Assembly (NCBI RefSeq): GCF_051106095.1
Contig: NC_135789.1
Location: 23,803,764 to 23,867,763 of the forward strand
DNA length: 64,000 bases
Origin: Pogona vitticeps
Taxonomy: Eukaryota; Chordata; Lepidosauria; Squamata; Agamidae
Reading direction: 5' to 3'
Shown here: piece after piece, positions 58,547 to 64,000 of the stretch
Layout: every line of letters starts with the position of its first letter
Position numbering within the stretch: the first letter of the stretch is position 1
The notes under the pieces: model-generated
The model's input: only the letters and a program-made list of their open reading frames with translations
The model's database searches: none
Told to the model about the DNA's origin: nothing
Translations under genes and position numbers: made by a program

Positions 58547-61500
58547 AGAGAGGGAGGATCCTGCCAAGAAAGAGTGCTCCCTCTTGGTTCTGCGTGCCTG
58601 GAAAGTGGGTCATCTCTGATAAACAAGATCCTGTTTCGTTTTATCGGCTCCCCTGATCTCTGGAGTGGATGCTTCACTCTCCCAGCCATTATAAAGGCAG
58701 CCGGCCCTTCCTCGTGGATCCCCTGCCCTTGCTTTTCTGCTGGAAATCAGACTTGCCAGGATGATAGTTGCTCCGGTTGAGATCAGGATGTCTCCCCAGG
58801 CTGGCAAAAAGAGGCAAACCGGGGTTTGGAGGCGCAGCTTTCTGAACCGGGGAGATCCGAGCGGGACGGAAAAGGAATTCACATGAACAGATACTTCTTT
58901 TAAAATCCCCAGCTTGGATCCTATGAAGCTGTGAACGCGACCGTCTGCTTGTGTTCCTGTTTGCAGGAGGAAAAACTAGGGACCCGAGCGTCCTTTCCCC
59001 TTTTTGATTTTCGGCGTAAATAAATGCACGCAACTGGGACCCAGTAAGCTTTGAAAAATTATACAGAAACAACTCCAATCCATTGGAAGGAGGGGGGGGA
59101 TAGTAAAAAAAAGGTTGCAGGAAGCCTGAAGTTGAAAACACATAATCGGGCAGGGAGGGGATACAGATGGACAAACTCTGTTATGAAAGCCACAGGGCTT
59201 TCTTAATAGAAATGAAGGTGTATAGAAATGGAAACATGGGGGAAGAGGTCATATAAGGTATGAAATTTTACAGTCGTGAATTGTTCCGATCAACAGTGGG
59301 CCGTAGTGCAAAGCTTCAGCCTTTTGTTTATAGGTCTATGTCTAGGTTTCTTCATTCCAACACTCTAATCACTATACCATACTGCTCTTCCTGCATCATC
59401 ATCCTTGCTTGGGCTGCTGATCACGGACGGCCCTGTCCACAGGAACCCTGCAGGGATGTTTTAATCCCTGCTCCCTACGGAGTCACACAGGAGCTGGTTT
59501 AAAAGAGATAACCGTGCAGACAGGAAACAGAAAGAAAAGGGGGTTCCACGTAATCCAGACCCCCCCCCCAATGCCTTCATTCAACCTAGGGGAATGGCTC
59601 TCTCATGGCTTCAGTGTCCCCCTCGGTCATAGCAAGAGGGAAAAAAAGCATGGCTTCATAAAATAGTTAAGACTGACAGGTCACAAGGCAGACAAAATGT
59701 GCCAGAGAAAATACAGTGGTGGTGAGTTCCACATTCCAAACAGATTCTTTCCCCCCACCCTGACCCCTCGTTGTCACAGGACGCCTGTTTATCAACACTG
59801 GACTGTATGACCAAAGCAGCTTCGCCAGAGATAACTGAACATCCCTCAGGGGCAGTGAAGTGCGTCGTGCTGGTCCTCCCATATGAAGCACCCGGAGCGA
59901 CAAGGACTCTGTGAAGAGCTTTGGGGCAGAAGAGGGTCAGAGTCCCGCTCCCAAACTTGGAAGGAATAAAGCCACGACCGAGGTGGGGCTTAGGGTCAGG
60001 GAGCGGAGACGAACACGAGGGTGTACCAAAACGGCTGGGTCTCGCACGCAGAACCCGACAGCCACCCCTCCAACCGCATCCTACAAGGAAAGCTCCTCAA
60101 AAAAAAAAAAGTCTTTGGCACTCACCGGCGTTCAGGTGACACTCTTTGATCTGGAACTGGAGTTCGTTTTCGTTCGGAATGTCCTTCCAGGTCGCGAGAA
60201 AGACTTGGCGCTCTGGAAGAGGAAAAAAAGAGGAATGTGAGCTTTCTGGCTTTCTTTTTTTGCACTGCGGCTTCCAACCTCCCAGACGTCTGCAGAGGGG
60301 AGTCCCGGGGGACTCCGAAACCCAGCACTCCAGAGAACCAAGCGGAGGCCACCAAACAGGGAAGCACCAGCTTTCTCCGGAAGAGGCGGGCGTGTTTATG
60401 ACAAAGAACCGTCCCAAGGATCTGGATGAGCTCCTGGAGGGCCACAGATAGTGTGTGTTTGCGTAGTCCCATGCGTGTGCTTCTTGGACGCTACGCCGAG
60501 ACCAGGGGCTGCCCGCTACAACAGAAAGTTGCAGGACTAAAGGCTTTCTTACCCGTCACTCCACATTTTAGACCAAGAAACCCTTATTAAAAAAAAAGGA
60601 GAACCTGAAATGATTGCCTGCCATTCTTGTTTCGTTTTGAAAGGCCTTTTTTAAAAGAGGCCTTGGAGGGAGAGAAGACAGGACGGGACCCACACAGCAA
60701 AGGATAACCACCCCCTTGCAGGCTGGAAGGGGAGCTGGAAGGGGAGAGGTTCCCATTTTACAGCAATTTGGGGGAAACGTGAGAAGATCGTGGGCGCAGC
60801 CCTCCGAAATAGCTTGTCCCTCAGCCCCAGGCAGCAGGGGACGGGGGGGCAGCCGGTGGTGCCTGCGCCACTCTGCCTGGTGCCCCATACACTGATCAGC
60901 TTGAAGGACCCCCAGCCTCCACCCCATAGCTGCGCAGAAGAAAAACCCGAGGCCCATCCACTGGGCTTCTGTCTGAGGGACTAGGAAGGGTCTGTGTAGA
61001 TGGAGATGATGATGTCTTCCCCTTTTGCCTCAAGCAGCGCAACATTGTAGGCTGCTCCAGCTTCCTAGAAAGGGCACCACCACCCCTCTGCCAGGGGAAG
61101 CCAGGGACCTTGACGTGACAAGGCAATGAACCCATTCAGGGTTTTCATCCGAACTTGTAAAAGCCCCATTCGGTGCTCCGAGTCCCATGGACTGCCCACG
61201 TTTGGCCCTTCTTTCATGTCCCCTTTCACGTCGCTGATCTCGACCCGTCGTACTGGCTGTTTACGGAAGGACAAACACGCTGCCACGCAAGGCACCGACT
61301 CACCCATTTTCCCGTCTTCCACGAAAAGGACATTGAGGGGGATAAGGCAGCTGAAGTAGAAGACGTCAATGTTATTCTTCACTGCCACCTGTCCCGAAAG
61401 AGAGAGAAAAACCCAATGTGTTTCCTTTTAGACTTAACAAGGGATCATAATAGTTCCCTGTATGGAAATCTCGTGACTCCTATATGCCCTGTTGCCATAT

Positions 61501-63625
61501 ACAGTGGTGCCCCGCATAGCGAGGTTAATCCGTTCCGGATTAACCCTCGCTATGCGGAATCGTCGCTAAACGGGTAGGGAAAAGGTATTGAAACGCATTA
61601 AACTTAGTTTAATGCGTTCCAATACCTTGCTTACTTACCCGTTCAGCGAGGATTCCCCTTGCCGGCAGCCATTTTCGCGCCCTTGCTAAGCGAGGGCAGG
61701 GCGTGAAAACAGCTGCCGGCAGCCATTTCCGGGCTTCCGGCGGCCATTTTGGAGCCGCCGAACAGCTGTTCGGCGGCTCCAAAATGGCCGCCGCAATACC
61801 CGATCTTCGCAATGCGGGTTTTCCCCATTGCGAAGATCGGGTATGTTTCCGTACAGCGATCCTGAAAAAGGGATCGCTATACGGAAACATCGCTATACGG
61901 TGCACTCGCTAAGCGAGGCACCACTGTATATGGCAATATGAGATCATTTATTTAAAATATTTTAACCCTGCCTTTCTCCTTAAAAGGACCCATAGTGGCT
62001 TACAATGATGAGAAGGCAAGATTTAAAAGCTGAAAGTTTGCCTATATTTTTAAAAGACTTAAACAAGCACAGTATTATATATATAAAAAAGATACACAAT
62101 ATGACCATAAAACCAGTAGGGAAAACACATTTAAAAACAACAGAGTACAACATTAAAAAAAAACTCCTCTCAGACCACCAGTCTTTAAGAGAAAGGTCTT
62201 GGCCTGCTTGTGGAAGGCCAGCCAAGATGGGGCCAGTCTGGCCTCCAGTGGCAGGGAGTTCCAGAATCTCTGGGAGAACCCACCGAGAAGGCCCTTCTCC
62301 AACGTCCCCACCAAGGGCGCCTGTGAGGGTGGCGGGACCGAGAGAAAGGCCTCCCCTGGCGATCTTAACACCTGAGCAGGCTCGTAGAGGGAAATGGGGT
62401 CTCTGAGATGGCTTGGCTTTTATAGGCTAAAACCAGCACTTTGAATTGTGCCCGGAAACAGGTTGGCAAGCCGGTGGAGCTGCTGTAAGAGAGGGATTTA
62501 TCTGATCCCTGTAACCAGCCCCCGTCAGCAATTTGGTAGCTGTGTTTAGGATCTTCTGCAGTTTCTGAACACTCTCCAAGGGTAGCCCCAGGTAGAGCGT
62601 GTTACAGTAGTCCAGCTGAGAGGTAACTAGGGCGTGTGTTCCCATTGGTTTGACAGTTCAAATCCACGTGGGAGGTCTTTACCCGAGTCCTCGTTAGGTC
62701 TGCGCACTAGATTCGGAGCGGCCACAAATTCCGAACAGAACCAGTCAGATTTGGAGGGGCGTGTACCGTTCAGAATTGGGCAGGGCCTCCTCCAGGTACC
62801 CACCCCGGCCTTCCGCCGGGCCCCCAGTTCTATGGATCATACCTGGAGATTGTTGAGTGGTTCCATCTTCATCACGGGCCCCAGGGTGTTGAGGGGAAGA
62901 GAGACGTCGATGCTCTGGTTGGGCATCAGCGGTGTGTGGATGGCCAGCGGGGTGCTGGGAATGACCCCAAAGCTGTGGGGTGGGGAGGAGGAGAGAAGAG
63001 GATCATTTCAGCTGAGAACCAGGCCAAAGCACGTCCGTCTGCTGAAACAGATTCGGGCCACGACTCCGTTTCACTTCTGGCCCGGCTGGCATTTTTACCA
63101 TCTGTTCTACGAAAAAGCTGCGAATTGAAGATCTCGCAGGGAGGACGGGTGAGAAAGCGCTGGCATTTATAGTTTGCTTTCATATTTAAGAGGGATGCTG
63201 AAAAACGCAGATTACGGTGAACGCTATAATAACAGTGAACTCTATACACAGCATGGCCTCTGGCTCTCTCAGGGAGTTTCACCTTTAGAAATATACGTAT
63301 TATTTCCGGGATTTTTCTTTTAATAATTTCAGACGGTGGATAAATGAACCAGTGGATACTGATCCTGTGGATACGGGGGTTCCTACTGTATGTAATCACT
63401 TAAAAGGGTGGAACTGACTCTGATTTGTGGGGGAACCGCTTGGGCCATGCGGTGGCGCTGATGGGTGTCCAGACCTCACCTGTTCTTGTTGAACTGGATG
63501 GCGAAGTCGCTCATGTGCTGCAGGGCCTTGTTGGTGAAAGTCATGTCCATGTAGATGTGGCCCTGGCGGTGGCTGAAGGTCCCGGAGATTTCTAGCCCTT
63601 TCGCTTTCACGGCCGGCAGCCAGAC
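52856..63625 (-). CDS. AP2B1: AP2B1, last seven coding exons (beta2 appendage)
   Basis: Minus-strand exons 63625-63480, 62972-62843, 61388-61304, 60212-60126, 54787-54633 and 52930-52856 encode 225 contiguous residues. Counting back from the 937-residue human end this is residues 713-937, the C-terminal appendage (sandwich plus platform) of the AP-2 beta subunit. AP-2 recruits clathrin and accessory proteins at the plasma membrane. In human numbering the sandwich-site Y815 and the platform-site W841, E849, Y888 and E902 all fall on identical residues, so the cargo-adaptor and accessory-binding pockets look intact. CHLNAD-TVSSKLQNNNVYTI and GNPNYTLSLKCRAPEVS distinguish it from AP1B1. All borders are GT-AG in consistent phase. 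The trunk and hinge exons lie beyond the right edge. Confidence 0.97.
53095..53331. mobile_element. Tigger-type MITE, CAGTAGGACC family
   Basis: 237 bp, TA at 53093-53094 and 53332-53333. Ends CAGTAGGACCACAGTATCCA and, reverse-complemented, CAGTAGGACCCCCTTATCTG. Internal CTCCCTCTGGTGGCCAATTC. In an AP2B1 intron. Confidence 0.92.
53825..54065. mobile_element. Tigger-type MITE, diverged
   Basis: ATAGGAACACAGTGCCCGCA on the left and GATAGGGGGTCCTACTAG on the right, with internal CACCCTCTCATGGCCAGTTT. Same family as 53,095-53,331, with eroded ends. Confidence 0.8.
54633..54787 (-). CDS. AP2B1: AP2B1 exon, platform subdomain
   Basis: Acceptor CTTTCCTCAAAG|AC and donor CTACACG|GTATGG. Encodes TVSSKLQNNNVYTIAKRNVE and LTNGIWILAELRIQPGNPNY, containing Y888 and E902 in human numbering. 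Confidence 0.97.
54923..55932. mobile_element. Cluster of three Tigger-type MITEs with a nested insertion
   Basis: One copy starts at 54,923 (CAGCAGAGCCGCCACATCTG) and lacks its right end. A second spans 55,088-55,779, TA-flanked, split by the element at 55,258-55,703. A third is a right-half remnant ending GAGGGGTCCTACTG near 55,930. Each keeps a version of the CCCTCTAGTGGCCAG core. Confidence 0.82.
55258..55703. mobile_element. TA-flanked MITE, CAGTGGTGCC family, copy 2 (nested)
   Basis: Ends CAGTGGTGCCTCGCTTAACG and, reverse-complemented, CAGTGGTGCCTCGCATAGCG, with TA at 55256-55257 and 55704-55705. The interior has a GGCGGCCAAAATGGCCGCCG palindrome-like segment also present in the 61.5-kb copy. 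Inserted inside a CAGTAGGACC MITE. Confidence 0.93.
57011..57023. promoter_or_regulatory. Perfect palindromic RFX X-box in AP2B1 intron
   Basis: GTTGCTAAGCAAC joins two perfect RFX half-sites with a 1-bp spacer. GATGGCGGC (YY1-like) and CAGGAAGG (ETS-like) lie within 45 bp upstream, giving a promoter- or enhancer-like cluster. Confidence 0.5.
58501..58545. repeat. (GA)n microsatellite
   Basis: About 20 GA units followed by GGGAGGGAGAGAGGGAGG. Confidence 0.95.
60126..60212 (-). CDS. AP2B1: AP2B1 exon, start of platform
   Basis: Acceptor TTTCCTCTTCCAG|AG and donor ACGCCG|GTGAGT. Encodes RQVFLATWKDIPNENELQFQ then IKECHLNA, with W841 and E849 in human numbering. Confidence 0.97.
61121..61165. 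repeat. Single arm of the palindromic family
   Basis: CAATGAACCCATTCAGGGTT continues TTCATCCGAACTTGTAAAAG. The partner arm is not recognisable. Confidence 0.45.
61304..61388 (-). CDS. AP2B1: AP2B1 exon, sandwich-platform junction
   Basis: Acceptor TCGGGACAG|GTG and donor AAAATGG|GTGAGT. Encodes VAVKNNIDVFYFSCLIPLNV then LFVEDGKM, with Y815. Confidence 0.97.
61502..61926. mobile_element. TA-flanked MITE, CAGTGGTGCC family, copy 3
   Basis: Ends CAGTGGTGCCCCGCATAGCG and, reverse-complemented, CAGTGGTGCCTCGCTTAGCG, with TA at 61500-61501 and 61927-61928. The interior contains a long palindrome around CCGAACAGCTGTTCGG and GATCTTCGCAATGCGGG. The empty site reconstructs as TTGCCATATATGGCAA. Confidence 0.93.
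61935..62650 (-). mobile_element. L2-like LINE 3' end
   Basis: The minus strand encodes VTSQLDYCNTLYLGLPLESV then QKLQKILNTATKLLTG, the standard C-terminal end of the reverse-transcriptase region of L2/CR1-like LINEs, then in shifted frames FRAQFKVLVLAYK and FSQRFWNSLPLEARLAPSWL, and a 3' tail CCTTTCTCCTTAAAAGG with AAATATTTTA. At least two frameshifts and a deletion. In an AP2B1 intron. Confidence 0.78.
62843..62972 (-). CDS. AP2B1: AP2B1 exon, sandwich subdomain
   Basis: Acceptor CACCCCACAG|CTT and donor CTCCAG|GTATGA. Encodes FGVIPSTPLAIHTPLMPNQS through VMKMEPLNNLQ. Confidence 0.97.
63185..63388. repeat. Tigger-type MITE, left end missing
   Basis: CTGAAAAACGCAGATTACGG, a degraded CTCF-like core near 63,250 and the right end ATACGGGGGTTCCTACTG followed by TA. 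Confidence 0.75.
63480..63625 (-). CDS. AP2B1: AP2B1 exon, start of appendage
   Basis: Acceptor CCCCCCAG|GTC and donor AAGAACAG|GTGAGG. Encodes VWLPAVKAKGLEISGTFSHR through FAIQFNKN. The preceding exon is not in the remaining 375 bp. Confidence 0.97.
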
Positions 63626-63744
63626 CTGGGGGGGAGGGGGGAGACAGGGGGAGCCTATGAAGAGGAAACCAAAGAAACTGACCTCCCCCCCCAACTCCCA
63701 ACTGACAAGAGGCAAGCCAGGTGGATTTGAACTCCAGAAATGAA

Positions 63745-63870
63745 GCTGGAAGGGACCCTTCAAGGTCATCTAGCCCCACCCCGACCTCAGTGCAGGAGAC
63801 CAGGGGTTCCAGACCCGCCGAGCAGCTTTTCTCTCGAATACTGAACATCTCCTGCTAATTCAACCTTGAT
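63745..63870 (-). repeat. CR1-like 3' fragment
   Basis: GAAGCTGGAAGGGACCCTTC and AAGGTCATCTAGCCCCA match the antisense CR1 terminal motif. Short and diverged. Confidence 0.5.
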
Positions 63871-64000
63871 GAAACGAGAGCTGCAGGATTTCTGGGCAGT
63901 TCCATCTTTCCTAGAAAGAGGTCGGCGCCCCATCTGAAACTGGGCAAAGGCCCGGATGCCTGCCCCCCTGCCCCGATTTTCCACGGGATTTCAGGTCACA

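Larger units (their letters stand above)
55933..60125. other. AP2B1 intron, mostly unique
   Basis: No coding exon recognised. It contains T-rich and C-rich patches, a canonical X-box (57,011-57,023), (GA)n at 58,501-58,545 and the right end of a Tigger-type MITE near 58,330-58,375 (ATGGGGGCCCTACTG). 58,600-59,160 is unique-looking. Confidence 0.5.

Overview
The window is vertebrate nuclear DNA, almost certainly from a squamate reptile and probably an iguanian lizard. The evidence is two Sauria SINEs, several other tRNA-derived SINE families, BovB/RTE, CR1, L2-like and L1 fragments side by side, and many mariner/Tigger-type and hAT-type miniature elements with perfect TA or 8-bp target duplications. 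Genes are multi-exon with consensus GT-AG borders. I found no bacterial-type features, rRNA, genuine tRNA genes or CRISPR array.

Layout, left to right. (1) At 2.2 kb a 39-nt exon on the minus strand is the first coding exon of IFT22 (RABL5), below a GC-rich promoter with two tandem RFX X-box-like half-sites; the rest of IFT22 lies off the left edge. (2) 5.47-6.76 kb is a decayed but full-length mariner. (3) 8.07-13.41 kb (+) is a complete three-exon gene I cannot name: 245 aa, two adjacent membrane segments, a CPIC motif, a proline-rich repeat and an acidic C-terminus with three M-(D/E)-W-(S/A)-P-S repeats. Its first intron is packed with L1, another LINE, MITEs and a partial copy of its own exon 1. 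(4) 14.98-24.42 kb (+) is a complete GAS2L2: six coding exons, 956 aa, CH and GAR domains, SxIP motif and C-terminal ESWV. (5) RASL10B (-) is complete in three coding exons (37.24 to 31.55 kb, 203 aa) with a probable 3.3-kb 3' UTR ending near 28.24 kb. (6) AP2B1 (-) contributes its last seven coding exons (63.63 to 52.86 kb), the clathrin-adaptor beta2 appendage, with a 2.6-kb 3' UTR ending near 50.3 kb; its 5' part lies off the right edge.

The order and orientation GAS2L2 / RASL10B / AP2B1 match human 17q12. IFT22 and the unnamed gene are not neighbours of GAS2L2 in human, so the left side is either an ancestral arrangement or a rearrangement breakpoint. IFT22 (intraflagellar transport) and GAS2L2 (basal body and ciliary microtubules) are ciliary genes, and the unnamed gene also has X-box-like sites upstream, so a ciliary role is a reasonable hypothesis for it. 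Between genes, 30-62 kb carries two notable repeat families: a Tigger-type MITE whose interior holds inverted pairs of CTCF-like motifs, and a short palindromic element seen about ten times.
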